This document shows, in pieces, positions 32,901 to 46,620 of a DNA stretch of 64,000 nt. The stretch's first letter is position 1; each line of letters starts with the position of its first letter. The notes beneath the pieces were generated by a model, which did no database searches, was not told the origin of the DNA, and worked only from the letters and a program-made list of their open reading frames with translations. Source of the stretch: Chamaea fasciata (Eukaryota; Chordata; Aves; Passeriformes; Sylviidae); the NCBI GenBank assembly GCA_029207755.1, contig JARCOQ010000004.1, positions 40,542,305 to 40,606,304 of the forward strand, in the 5' to 3' direction. The position numbers and the translations under genes are program-made.

Positions 32901-35900
32901 GATGAGGTCTAACACTTTACCAACACAGTCATGTAGGCTTTGGGAACATAACTAGTACCATCACCCCTCAATGCATGTATTTAGAACTGTTGGACAACAC
33001 TGGGCAAAAATAACATATCCAGTTCCTGTATTGTTCACTGTGGACACACAGTTCATGTCGTAGTCATCATCTTTTGGGGGCAACTTTTTTTCCAACCAGG
33101 ACAACAACAAACTGGTGGATCTTATTTGAAGGATCTATAGAGCAGATGTCCATTATCCTCAGAGAGATTGGCTTTGACATCTTAACAAGTAGGCAATTTG
33201 ATATTACTCAAGAGAAACAGCTTACTTCAGCAAGGCAATCAATAAGGCAGTAACACAGCCAGATCATTTGCAACACCAAGCGATATGTGCTTACTGTGAT
33301 GGACAACTTGTGTCAGTTGTAGGAACTTTCATGGCTATATCAAAACTGGAACAGATAGTGTATATTTAAGTGCCAGGCATACTGAAAGTATAGAGTATGT
33401 TATTTTTACTCAATGCCTTTCGACTAAAAGGTGGTTAAGAACCTTTGTGACTGAAAACACCTCCTTTTGCCTTTAGAATTCTGTTTCTTTGCTTGATGCA
33501 TATTGACTTATTGAGAAGTCCAGATGGTTACTATCCACTTGGATAAATCAGCTCCTACAAATTTTAAAATCCATTTTGAAATACCATATGGACTCCTTTG
33601 TTGGTGAAATGTAAGCCAAATTTGTGGGTTAGAAACAGAAATTAATCCTTTTTCCCAGTGGGAAAAATATATAAGCATATTAATATTTTGGGAACCAAAA
33701 TTAATTCATGAGAGTTCTCATCCTTAATCCCAGAGAAGTTGTCCCTGTTCTTTCACTTCATTCTTGTAAGTGAAGGTAAAATCTGATGTAGACAGATTTA
33801 CAACTATATGTTTGTCTGATTGAAAACCTGAATAAATTCAAGATACAGCTGTTATTCACTCATATTGAGTAGAACTATCTGATTTACTTCTCTATATTTA
33901 ATCCTCTAAATATCATCCCTCTTGACACTGCTACTTCTATTTTGTTTTGGTTTTCTTTTTTTAAATGAATCATGGTGTGATACTCAATATTTGTCAAATA
34001 GAAAGAAATTTTGCAATTTTGGGATCATTTTCAACAACTAGATTTACAGCTGGCAAAGAAAATCACTTAGTTTCATCTTAAATTGTACTTGGTATCGAAA
34101 GAAACTTCTGAGTTATTAAGAGTGTAACTTTAAGACTTTGAGCCACAGACTGACAATTTTGATAATGGAATTTAGTGGAGTAAGAAGGAAAGTCTTGCAG
34201 GTTTAATGAAGTGTATCTGTATTACACTCGGCTTGACACAAAACATTTCCAACTGTACAATTCATAGCATTGCTGTTCAGCTACTAGAATAGAAACACTG
34301 TCTTTAAAAAACTTTTAAAATGTTGAGGTTTGCTTCCTATGCAAGGTACGAGGTGATTCAAATGGCAAGCACCAGGCAGAGAGAAGGCCATTTTCCAGTG
34401 AGCAGGTATTCACATGTAAAGTCCTAATTTAAGAAGTGACAGACTTTCTTTCTAAAAACTGAGAAAGTTAATTGCAATAGTAAAAGAAAAAAATTAAATA
34501 GAATAAAGAATTTGTTGTTCATTTCCCAATGAGGCACTGTATAATTGAAGGGGCCTGCAGAGTGTATATAGGAATGGCTTTTTTTTCTTATTTTAATGAA
34601 CAAGAAAAGCTGTTGTTCATGTTTGTGGATTTTTATAGTAGAGTCAAACTTTCTGGCACTTTAACATTTCCCATGCATGTGCTTCCTTTCTGTGAGAAGG
34701 GACATGAAGCAAAGTACAGGTGATGTAACAACTTAGTGCTTCAAAAGAGCACTGTACTGCTGTGAAAAATTATTTCTGTTTTCTTCCTATTGTTTATACT
34801 CATTTTTCGCACATTATTGTTTAGCAGTGTCAGGATTTGAAACAACGTGAAGGTCCAGAGTAACTGATAAAATTTCTTACTTTGTTTTGAGCAGGTGAAA
34901 TAACATTTAACAGTATTGAGAAAAATTTGAGCTATAATGGGATCATTTCAATAAATAAATTAATTCAGCCAAATATTTACATGTACTGGTCTTTCATTGC
35001 ACTACCATAAATATCTTCAAAGACCTCAACAGAGTGAAGTGAGAGAGTAGGAGAAGTAAGGGAACTATCCAGAAGTATAGGAGAAGAGTCCAGAAGTATT
35101 TGTTTGACTATTTTTAGAAGAAAAATAAAAAATAGAAAATTTACCTGCCTTCATTTTCAGGTTTTACATCTTCAGGTCTGTATGAGCCAAAGGCTGCAAT
35201 TCATAGTCTTTAGTCCTTCCCACATGTTAGATTCACTGGTCTGGAATCATAAAATCATCTCCAGCCATTTAAAAATTTTGCAAGACAACAAGAAAATGAT
35301 GGTTTTAAAGTGTTTTACCTCTTTCTCATTGTGTTTGATATGAATTTGGATCCTATTTAGGTGGGATTACATCACTACTCTATCAATTTTTGTCTGAAAA
35401 AGAAATAGAAAGGTTATTTCCCCAGAATATACTGTATATTTTTTCCCTCATTTTATAGAAACAGCTTAAACAAAAGACACAAGCATAAAAATATTCTGGA
35501 TTCTGTTTGCTAGGAAACACCAGAAGTTCTGGAGTTAAATACAAGGTCAATGAGATTAAATATAGTTGATTTTTAATCCTTTTCCAGCAGAGGAAGCACA
35601 CATAATCAGCTGTCATTATCATTAAACCCATCCTATCCTCACAACTGGTCTTCAAAAGTCCCATTCAAAAATGTTTCACCTCTTGCAACATTTTCCATCT
35701 TTAATCACTGTTTGTGTGAGCAGAAGCAGCATCCTTTGCCCATCTCACCATGTGTCAATTTAGGCCTGAAACTTCGGTTCAATTACTTATGCACCAGAAA
35801 GCCACCACAAATCATGCCATTCAAAGTAGGATTGTTCTTATTTATTGCATTCAGAATGTCTCACGTATGTTCCATACCAACACTTGTTTCCAAACCAGCA

Positions 35901-38900
35901 GCTTGAACATAAAATTAATACTGAAATATTTCTGCTTATCTTTGTAACTCTTTCTATCTCATAGGGAGGAATGTAAGGTAATGACACCACAAATATCAGG
36001 TGGTTGGAGTCACTCTACAGCAAAGGAAAGAAAGAATTCTTTCTCAGTGTTTGATCTGAAAACACAGGATGCATCATGTGTGCCCAAGGTTTTCTGCTGA
36101 CCAAAGCAAATACATACAACTGCACGTTTTGGCCAGACAGCACTGAGAGACAAAAAATCATCAACACACTCAAGTGCAAATACACATCACAGAAGTTCTG
36201 CATCGATACAGAAGCTGTAAGCGCATCTGTGCTGCAGTCAAGACCTGCTTCATGCTTTCCTTACATACCTCTGGGACACAGTTGCAACAGGGGCAACATA
36301 GCTCTGACCCACCACTGCATCTTCCCTGAACATATTGTAATCACCCATCCCAAATACTCCTCTGATTGTCTGGAAGCACCTTTAGCCAAGGCCTGCCCTG
36401 GATACAGCCCTGTGTCCATTTTGTGATAACTTTTCTTCCATAAGGGCACAAAAAGGAACTAACCCTTGAGGTTTATATGTGAAGCAATAAGTTAATTACT
36501 CTTTGCACCTATTCTGACACAGAAGAGAGCAATCTCGTCCTTTGCTACATGAGAAAAACAGTCTATTCCCATAGAAACTTGTTCTGCAAATGAATCCTGT
36601 GCTTGAATCTAAGTCAATGAAAAAAGGGAACCTTTCTCTTTACATGAAAAATTCTTTGAGAAACCAAATACATGCTAAAAATGTCCTGCTGTTTCTATAA
36701 CAAAGCTGCATCAGCTCATCTCTAAGCCTCCAGGCACCCTTAATCTCAATTAAAAATTACAATTGTTACTTCAGCTCTGGCAAGTCCTAGAGAGTGCCTG
36801 CATGCTGTAACTAATGTAAAACAACTCTCTTATTCTCCACTCTCTCACTACTCAACATTCCCATACCTCTCCTACCTCTGTGAAGCCTGAAAGGAGTTAG
36901 TAGGGCTTTTCAGTATGTTCCAAGGGCTCTTGCAGGAGAGTAAATCCTGTGTTGAAGTCTCACATGAAAAGTAATATGAGAGACACCTCTGCTTCAGTTT
37001 AGAGTCCTTTGTGGTCTTTTTCTTTGGTTTTCGATGTTCATCAGGGACTTCTCTCTTCTTAACCAGCATCATGCATATTTTTCTTTTCCCGTATGCAGAA
37101 TATTTTACATAATAAATTTCTGAAAAAGTGTGATATGGTAAGATCTAGAAGAACCTGTTGCACATTTTACAATCTGAAATTACTGTGATAATATTTGCAA
37201 GACAGAATTTCCAGACTGACATTTTCTTCAGGTTTATTGAAAATATGTGCAACAGGAAATTTTAAAATTAATTAACTTAAGGGATATTGCAAAGTAGGAA
37301 GTGGATATAATACTTTTTCTTTGACCTTAAGATATTTTTACAACTGCATATAAGATTTTTTTTCTTTTTTAGATTAAACTCTCTGTTCCTCCTAGTCATG
37401 TTTGGTATCACCCATAATTCTATTTGCAGTTTCTCTCAATTTCTGTTTTCAGTCACCAATTCTATTTTAGACATGGTAGTTGATACAAGATTTAAAAAAA
37501 ATAAAGCACCACAAACGATCATTTGGTTCAAACAAGTCTAAAAGTAACTTTAGACTCCACGTTAAAAACTTTAAAATCAGGTGTGAGAACACTAAACATC
37601 ATCAAAGGGGAAAAAAAAAATAATAAACACAGAGAAGTTCATAAGTAAACCTAAAAAGAGGTAGCTGCAAAATTGTGAAAAGCTCCCTTGTATTATACCA
37701 GTTCCTGTAAAACTTCTTTTAGATTTGCTCAGCTGTGTTGTAATAAAAGATTTCATATGATGACCATGCAAAAAAATTTCTTCACAAATGCAAAAAATCC
37801 TAGCTTAGTAGAGGAAAGCACTGATGCTCCTATAGCAGCATTTGTAAGTCCAGCTATAAACAACTACAAATTTATTGTTCTGATTATGTTTTTTCAGCTA
37901 CATACAAGACTATAAAAAATCTTCTGACAAGCTGTAGGTACTCTTTACTGGTCATTTGTATCTTTTTCTTACAATAAAGCAAGCAGGAAAGTTTGACAAA
38001 CGGAAGGTGTATAATGAAGAGTCAGAGAATTTAAAAGGTTCAACAATTGCTGTGGCTATTTCCTCATGCATTTCTTTAGCCTTTTATTAAGTTTTCTTTA
38101 GCCTTTTATTAAGTGTTCACCTGTATTGTACACCAGTAATTAGGGATAAACCGTATCCCTGTAGTCTCTGGTGGAAAAAGGATTCACCCCTCCAGCATAG
38201 CTGGGACACTTCAGTACCTGGATCCCTTCCATGTTTCCTAGAAACTGTTATGAAGATGGAACGAAAAGCTGAGCAGACTAAAACAGGGCAAAGGGCTCAC
38301 ATACCTGTCCTTTGAATTTGGCTCTGTGTGTATATGTATGTATGTGGGTGTGTAGGAATGCGTATATACAAGGAGCTACATAATATACAGTATTTCTTAC
38401 AGTGTATAACTTTATTCATGTGTGCAATATATAATTTTAGATGTATTAAGTATGATTTACCTCCTTACCATGAGAGTGAGAGCTGTCAACATGAAACCAC
38501 GTAGAGTTTGACTTTGATGGGGGCCATGAAAAGCAACATAAAAGGGAAGAGTCTTGCAAGAATCAGGTTATCTTTCTACACCATCTTTCACTTTGGCAAT
38601 GGTCTGTGATGATTCAATCTCCACAGAGATATTACGGCTTTCTCATCCTTGATATTTTGTTTAAATGTAAGAAATAAACTGCACTGTCTCAGTAGTCAAA
38701 TACACACATTTCTTCCCCTAGTAACAACAGTGTCTAACATCAAAATATATATTTTGCAGACAGCATTACCAGACTGCAGTTGAACTAAGTAATTCATTTC
38801 CTCATGGTCTTTTTTTTAAAGAAGCCATTTTAGATCATTTTAAGTATATAAGGCTTTTATGGTTTCTTTAAATATATTCTTACCCTATACTAAATTTTTC

Positions 38901-39379
38901 AGGTTAAGTTCTTACAAAATGCATTGATGACAGAAACTAGTCTGTAACTTTGATACATTAAGGCATACCTTAAATATATCAAAAGGTTCAAACAAGCCAG
39001 ACATTAATGGACAAGATTGAAGTGCACGGAGTAAAATAACTGCAATAATAAAACCTTCTAAATCTTCCATGATTAAGCAATGAGGGAAAATGAAAATGTC
39101 TAACATCTAAATACAAAACCTATGTTAAAAGAGATTTTATTTTTTTTTTAACTGTGGGTACTTCTTTTATAGGACATACCAGCTTGGAAAAATCTTTCTT
39201 GGATCCTGTTCCCCGTCATCCCAGACAGCTACTTCACCTAATCCATTTCATAAATGCATCAAGTTGAAAATTTCAGCATCACTGCGTGAAAACTAAAAAC
39301 CACTTTTTGTAATTTCTTCATCTTCTAAATTTCAGGAATAAATAAATGGATGTGCCACAATTAATTATGAGTTAAAGAG
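29940..39379. other. Long AT-rich non-coding stretch, nothing recognised
   Basis: About 9.4 kb without a supportable gene. It contains small simple repeats: (TTTG)n near 31940, a 21-bp tandem duplication at 38071-38113 and a TATG/TG tract near 38325-38360. Open frames are short, scattered on both strands and lack motifs or convincing splice contexts. Confidence 0.6.
38071..38113. repeat. 21-bp tandem duplication
   Basis: The unit tttctttagccttttattaag occurs at 38071-38091 and again at 38093-38113, separated by one T, with no mismatch. A perfect pair suggests a recent local duplication. Confidence 0.9.
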
Positions 39380-41525
39380 CTTCCTTTACCGACAACCACC
39401 TGGTGGGAAAGTAGCACAGCAAGCTATAGGGAATCCAGGAGACTCCTGAAGGTAATTGAGGATAACATCTTTAGCCAAGTAAGAGACAGGCCAAGCAGAG
39501 GGGATGTGGTGCTGGATCTGATGGTAACCAGCACAAGTGAGCTGGGCAGAGATGCATGATTTGAGGTAGCGTGGGCTGCAGTCATAGTGCTCAGGCAAAA
39601 TTCACAGTCCTCAAGCATAGGGGGCAGGCAAAGAGTAATTTCAGGACCCTAAATTTCAGGAAAGAAAACTTTCAGGTGTTCAAGTAGGTCAGTAGGACCC
39701 CCTGGGAAACTGCTCTCAGGAGTATAGCAGAAGAACAGAGCTGGCAGACTTTTGGGATACTTTCCACAGAGGTCCAAAGATCTTGCTTTCCAGGTGTCAG
39801 AAACCAGGAATATAAGAGACCTGGATGGCTGAGTCAAGAGCAGCTGGAAAAATAAAAAGGCAAGAAGAAAACGTACAGGCAGGAGAAAGATATGTGAGGA
39901 AAAGTACAAGAATGCAGTCTGGTTGTGTAAGGATGGAATGGGGAAGGCCAAGGTGAAGCTGGAGCTGAAAATCACAAAGGATGCAAATACTTACAAGAAG
40001 AACTTCAATGGTCATGTCAGCCTGAAAAGAAAAATCAAAAATGTGTACAGCCCCTGATGAACATAACTGGCAAACTGGTAACAATAGATGAAGACTGAGG
40101 TACTCAACAACTTTTTATGCCTCAGTTGTCACCAGCAGACTCTCTTCCCACACCTCTCAAGGGGGTGGATTGAAAGGCAGGGACTGGGGAAGCAAAATCC
40201 CTCCCAGTGAAGGAGAAGATCAGATCCAAACCTACTGAGGAACCTGAACATATATTGAGTGACACCTGATATTTAAGAAGTCATGGCAGTCACCTGGAGT
40301 CACATGTAACTGGAAAAAGAGAAACATTGTACCCATGGTATGAAAGGATAGAAAGGAGGACCCTGGGAGCTACCAACCTGTCAACCTCACCCCTGTGCCT
40401 AGTAAGATCATGGGACAGATCCTCCTAGAAGCTCTGCTAAGGCACATGGAGGACAGGGAGAAGATCTGAGGCGGCCAGCACGGCTGCAGAAAGGTTGAGT
40501 CCTGCCTGACCAGCCTGGTGGCCTTCTGTGATGGAGTGGCAACATCAGTGCATGAGGGAAGGGCTACAGATGTCATTTATCTGGACTTCCATAAGGTAGG
40601 TCTTTGACAGCTACCCCACAACATCCTTATCTCTAAACTGGAAGAGAGGTGGATTTTTCATATGTGTCTGTTCAGGGGATAAGGAAGGGGTTGGTAATCA
40701 CCATCCAGAGGTGACATCCATCTTAGTCAAGCTTAAGAAGTGGGCCCAGGTGAAGCTCATTAGGTTCAACAAGGTGAAGTGTTGCTCTTGAGCCTGAAAT
40801 GAGGAAGCCTGGTGTCATTACAGGCTGGAGGAGGAAGATATGAAGAGCAGCCCTACCAAGAAGGGCTTAGGACAATTTGTGGCTGAAAAGCTGGACATAA
40901 GCCAAAAATGTATAAACACAGCCCAGAGGGCCAACTGCATCCAGGGCTGTGTCAAAAAAAGAGGGACCAGCTGTTCAAGGGAGGAGATTGTGCCTCTCTT
41001 CTCCATTCTCATGGGACTTCACTTGGGATACTGCACCGAGCTCTGGGGTCCTCAGCAGAAGACATGGATCCGTTGGAGTGGGTCAGAGGAGAGCCAAAGA
41101 GTGATCAGAGAGATGGAGTACCTATTGTATAAGTAAAGGCTGGGAGATAGGGTTATTCATTCTTGAGAAAGAAGGCTCTGGGAAAACTTTATTATAATCT
41201 TTCTTATAAAGGGCTTATATAAAAGATAGGAATAGGCGTTTTAGTAGGGAATGCAGTGATAGGACAAGAGTTAATGGCTTCAGACTAAACGCCGATTTAG
41301 ACTAGATATAAAAGAGGGTGGATTTTTTTTACGATGAGGGTGCTGAAACACTGGAATGGGTTTTACAAAGAAGTGGTAGATTCCCCATCCCTAGAAACTT
41401 GCAAGGTCAAGTTGAAAAGGGATCTGAGCAAACTGGTCAAGGTGTCCCTGCTCACTGCAGGGGCTTGGACTAGACTACCTTCAATAAGGTCCATTCCACT
41501 CCGAATACTTCTATAATTGTGAAAG
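39380..41525 (+). mobile_element. CR1 LINE, long but internally deleted copy
   Basis: In order on the plus strand: the endonuclease-RT linker (GDVVLDLMVTSTSELGRDA at 39501-39557), then the start of reverse transcriptase ([18 protein letters not shown] from 40380), RT motif A region ([11 protein letters not shown] at 40563-40595). After that it jumps to the 3' part, and the non-coding 3' end finishes near 41520 with the degenerate octamer-like end (ttctataattgtg) typical of CR1 3' termini. The RT palm region with the YxDD motif is missing, so there is an internal deletion near 40600-40720. Several frames are broken and the copy is dead. Confidence 0.85.
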
Positions 41526-42933
41526 CAAAGGTAGATTCTTTAATCTCATGACCATCTGTGGCACTACATTGTTTTCAAAACCTGTCCTGTAGACTGGAGT
41601 CATCATGCTGGTTTGTGTATGTTTTTAGGGAATTGGAGGGGGAAAAAACATGTATGCAAAAAATGGTAGGGACTCCGATGAATACGATTTGCAGGGTTTG
41701 CCTTTGTTCAGGCAACAATTTTCAGGAAAACACGACAGTTGCATCAGGTATCAAAAGATGTGTCATCAAATTAAAAGAGGAATTTCACTCTGCAGTATTA
41801 GAAAATTCAAGCAAACAGACTTGAATTCAAAGGGCTGGAATTCAGCCATAACTCCATGTAACCCACAGCAGACTAGTAAACTTATTATTGCTCAAGAATA
41901 TTTATGCATCTATATATCCTTAGACATATAGACATATAGATCTATAGACTTATTTTTCTCATTATAATTTGGGGAGTTCACACTAAACTTCATTCTGCAT
42001 CACACAATGAGTAAAGATTCTTCCGATTGATTGTGCTTACCCTAATCAACCCTTTCTTATACACGCCCTATAAATTCAGTTAAATGCCGATGTAGAATAG
42101 TAGTAGAGTCATAATTTTGCTTCACTTTATTTATAAACAGCTCATCATATCAATCCTTCATCTAATTCCAATGTGAAAAAAATTACCAATAACATGACAG
42201 TTCAAAAAACAAACAAAAAAAAAATCATAACCAACGTCACTTCAAGACTTTCCCAGAGTAACTTCCAATAACATCTGATGTCCTTTCAACCCACATACCA
42301 TATCAGAATAGGTTATTAAAAGCAAGGAGTCACAGTAAAGACATAAAAATGCTTATAGAGATCTTTGTGCTCAGAAATTTTATTTTGAGCAATATAAAGC
42401 TTATCCAGATATAAACTTTGTTTAAAAAATGAAAAAAAATCAAAATATGGTAAATATGCCTTGTTAAGCACATTTAAAAATTGTTGCTGTTCAACTATCA
42501 ACATAATGTGCTGATTTTCAATGCACTCGTGAACTATTAGGTCTTATTTATGCATAAATCAAGGTTTGAAAGGGAGTTTTTGGAAATCCATAACAAGTTG
42601 TGCCAAAAAACAAACCGAGGTAGGTCAACCAATATTTATATATCCCATGACAACAGCAATAGAAAGTGTGTTGCGTCCAATTCTGTAGATGCACACAAAC
42701 CAGATATTTCCTACACATCACTTCATACAGGTGGCATTTACTAATTACTGTTGCAAAATGTGGAATTTTTAAAATTTTGTTGAGAAAGGATGTTCTTTGT
42801 TGGTTGATCTTTGTATACTTTCAAGCCTAATCAACAAGAAAGGTGAATTAACCCATGAAACAGAGAGCAGCTAACAAGCTCTAAGCGATTTGCAGGTTTT
42901 AGGAAGACAAATTACTTGTTGGAAGAATTGCCT
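41526..42933. other. AT-rich non-coding stretch, nothing recognised
   Basis: No gene supported. A small palindromic tract of agacatatagacatatag type lies near 41920-41950. Confidence 0.55.
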
Positions 42934-43460
42934 TGTTAAGGTTTAGGACTTGACATACATCAGTGACCTCAGACCTAGGGAGAGGTTAACAAAACTTGGG
43001 AATAAGGATGTACCATTGATAGTGAACACAAAGAATGCAGAGTTTATGGGCCTCAAGGACATTTGGCAGAACTCCCAAGATAAGGGAGAAACTGATAAAG
43101 CCGATTCAGCAACCGTGCTGAAATCAGCTTCAGCTGGGTAAGAGGTAATTCCTGCAGTGGAATCTGGGACCACAAATTTACCGACCACCAAGCCCATCGA
43201 CTCAAAACAAGAGGAAGACTGAGCATGCAGACTAATCGGCATGGGAAGTGAGGGAATCATCAACCAGAATATTAATTAATAAGAACTATATAACTTGTTG
43301 CCAATGAACACTAAGGTTACTTTGTTTGCTAAAATATATAAATAGTAAAAGAATTTGATCGTTTGTGTGCTTCATTTGTGAAATACACTGAGCATCCATG
43401 CTTCTGAAACATTAAAATAAATAATCAGTGTCTCCCTCAAGTGTGTAACCATCAGCTTTT
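42934..43460 (+). mobile_element. Probable ERV LTR remnant
   Basis: The stretch opens tgttaaggtttagg, has a TATA-type box (aaaatatataaatag, near 43332-43346) and, about 75 bp later, a poly(A)-type AAAATAAAT (near 43414-43422). The spacing is that of a compact LTR on the plus strand. I searched for, but did not find, a matching flanking duplication, so the ends are approximate. Confidence 0.5.
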
Positions 43461-45599
43461 TGCACACCAGGTAACAAACCTGATTTTGTGTACAATGTTC
43501 TCTTTTTCTTAGGGTTTTAACACAGGAATGTGTTCCAAATGAATATCAGAGCAGGTCAAATCCACTCAGTTCACTGGAAAATCTCCAATGTGTTTAAACT
43601 TCATCAACCTCCCTAAAGAAAGGAGCGTCTCCCAGCAGTGTGTGCCCAAGGTCTGACAGATTGACAGTGACCATTTTCTGCATTACATGAAGCTGTGCAA
43701 AAGGTAGATGCTCACTCACACATGCACACAATCAGCCACACACAGACTGAGAAATGGAGTTTGGCATTTCCCCATTAGGAAATAGGAAGCGCCGATGTTT
43801 AAACCTGAAAAATTGAAGACAACATGTTACTAGCCATCTCTGGGTGCTGGAAGGAAGTGCAGTCAGAAGGAAAACCTTTGACAGCATCTTCTCAAGTGGA
43901 TGAAAAATGTGCTTAGAAGTCCTTTCACTGGAAATTCTTTGTCTGGCAATATACAGAACAGGAGATGGAAATGTCATCAGGGCAGTCTGTGGCTCCCCAA
44001 GAATTGGAAGCTGCTTGCTGCATAGTATTGGCTCCTTGGTGGGGTTATGGCTTAATGGCAACTTTGTGGCGACATTATCCAGAAGCATAATTGCATAAAT
44101 AGCATCTTAGTGACAAAGCAGAACATATGTAGCTCTTACAGCCTTCTGTTGAAACAACTAGGACCAAAAAGAAAGAAAGAAAGGAAAAAAAAAGTTGCCT
44201 GAAGAAAGAGCCTCAAACTTAGAGCAAATCCTTCTACATGCACTGCCTGCACTCTGCTCCTCTGTGAGGAGCATTCAGGGATCTGTTTAAAAGTTATATG
44301 CCTATAGGATTTTCACACCACAACTGGGAAACTAGACGACTGACTGATGGTGAGATATTTCTCTGATTATTTATTGTTCCCCAAATGGCATTGGTTTCTT
44401 TTCATCCTGGAAAAGATCATTCCTTATTCTGCATACTGACTAATACCTCACAAACATTAAGGACATTTCTGATCTGGGGCACAATTTCAAATAAATCTGC
44501 ATAAGAATGTTCATAAAAATTAGATTCATTCATACTCCTCCAACATGACCCAAAAGAACTGAAGAACATACTTAAAAGAAGAAAATCAGTGCCTATACCT
44601 CAAAAATTAAATTTATTCATTCCACCATAAAGAATTTAGAATTATTTGCACAAGAGATGTGAGGGAAAGAATTTATAGTATGAAAACTGGGAGTGAAAAT
44701 CTGCACTTCAGCTTAGTCTTTACAAACAAGGAAAAGTGACTTTCAATCCCTTTGCACTGAAACACCAGTGTCACATCTCATACATTGTGAATATGTAGGC
44801 ATCATGATTTGGATTTGTTGAAGTTAAGGCCACTACTGAGAGCAATATTGGCAGGATACCTCTGCTGATAAGGATGACAAAAGAATGGTGCTGGGATGGA
44901 AAATTTCATAGGATTGAAATTTTTATAGGACTAGGCCTGACTCCATCTTTTGCTAATCACATAGGTCTTTTCCTGGCTCTGACAGACAGCCCACAAAGCC
45001 TGTAAGATTTATGGCACTCAGGCCTTTTAATAATCCTGTCTAATGGCTACACCTAAAACAAGAATTCAAAGTAAGACAGGAATTAGACACACTCTGAAAT
45101 GCACAAAAGAGAGAAAGAGGATATGAGTAAAGTGCAAAAGAATCTGGAGCTATTTATTTTATAGGGACTCCTTTACAATTATACACTGCTATCTATGTAG
45201 AGTCCATGCTATTAGGACTCTGCATTGGTCACATATTTTGGCAGATAAATAAATGCCCATAAATGCACATAAATGGCAGAACAGTTGTATCTTAAGGGGG
45301 GAAGGGGAGGGGGAAGAGAGGAGAGGAGAATAGAAAGTAATGCCCTTCTAAAAAACATCAGGCACTGTGAAAGTTATAACTAACTTCCTCTCTCCATGAA
45401 AGCTTTATTTTCTTTCTTTTTCAAAAAGGGAAAACTTAAATATTTCCAAAAAATCATATTAAGTCATAGTTACTGGTAAAAGAAGTTACTGGATTAAAAT
45501 TCTGTACTTACTTAGTTACATCTTTACCAAAAAAAAAAAAAGCTTGTTGTGAGTTTTAATAGACTTTTATATGTAGATGTCTGATTTGAAATGTTTATC
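43461..45599. other. AT-rich non-coding stretch, nothing recognised
   Basis: No gene supported. A G/A-rich stretch lies near 45295-45335 (ggggaaggggaggggg). Confidence 0.55.
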
Positions 45600-46198
45600 G
45601 TTTAGAATTATGGAAACTGCATCAGTGGGCAAGGGATGAGTTATGGATGTTTTCTATCTAGGCCTCTGTCAGGCCTTTGGTAAAGTCCCCCACAGCACTC
45701 CTGCTGATAAATTGATGAAGTTATGAGTGGACTGTTGGATAAGGAATCAGCTGAATGGCCACATCCAAACAGCTGCAGTTAATAGCTCAAGGTCCAAAGG
45801 GAAGCCAGTAATGAGAATTGGCCTTCAAGGTCTGTAGTCAGATAGATACTATAAAATACCTTCATCAACAACATAGTGGGGATCAGTTCACCCTCAGGAT
45901 TTTGCAGTCAACCCTGAGCTGAGTAGTGCAGTTGATTTGCTGTGGGGAAGGGATGCCAAACAGAGCCCTGTTGAAAGACTTTAGGAGTGGAATCATCTGA
46001 ACTTCATGGAGTTCTGCAAGGCTAAGTGAAAGATCCTATTCCTGGATCAGGGGAATTACCACCATCAAAAGAGACAGTGGGGATTAATGAATTGATAGCA
46101 GCCATGTGGAATAGAACTTGAGGATACAGGTGGATGAAAAATTGCACATGAGACAGCAGTGTGTGCTTGCAGTTCAAAAAGTCAATCATATCCTGGGG

Positions 46199-46250
<52 letters not shown>

Positions 46251-46620
46251 ACAAAAAACCACCACACCACATGGCCAGCAGATCAAGTAAGCTCCTCTTT
46301 TATTCCACTTCTGTGAGAACCCACCTGGAGAACTGCATCCTGGTCGAGGTCTCTAGCAAAAGGAAAACACAGATCTGTTGGAGTGGGTCCAGAGTAAGAC
46401 TACAAAAATGGTCTGAGTGCAGAAACCTTTCTGCAATGAGGGCAGGCAGAGACAGTTGGGCTTTTTGGTCTGGAAAAGAAAAGTCTCCAGGGAGATCTTA
46501 TAGCACCTTCCAGTAACTAAACTAAGCTTATGGAAAGAAGAGAGACTTCTTACCAAGGCCTGTGGTGATAGGTCAAGAGGCAACAGTTTTAAACAAAATG
46601 AAGCTGTTCACGAGTCTGGG
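45600..46620 (+). mobile_element. CR1 LINE fragment (RT to 3' region)
   Basis: The plus strand starts in RT sequence just after motif A (gcctttggtaaagtcccccacagc) and continues through the CR1 C-terminal domain into the 3' end region, collinear with the distal part of the copy at 39380-41525 (for example gttggagtgggtccagag in both). It is 5' and 3' truncated, with frame breaks. A pure A run (46199-46248) interrupts it. Confidence 0.8.
46199..46248 (+). repeat. Pure poly(A) run of 50 inside CR1
   Basis: Fifty consecutive A, followed by CCACAAAAAACCACCACACCAC. It sits at the point where the CR1 copy at 39380-41525 has only a seven-A run (near 40955), so it is an expansion or an insertion at that site. 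The poly-Phe and poly-Lys frames across it are artefacts. Confidence 0.9.

Noticed and set aside
46022..46516. Poly-Phe and poly-Lys frames
   Set aside because: Direct translations of the 50-A run.
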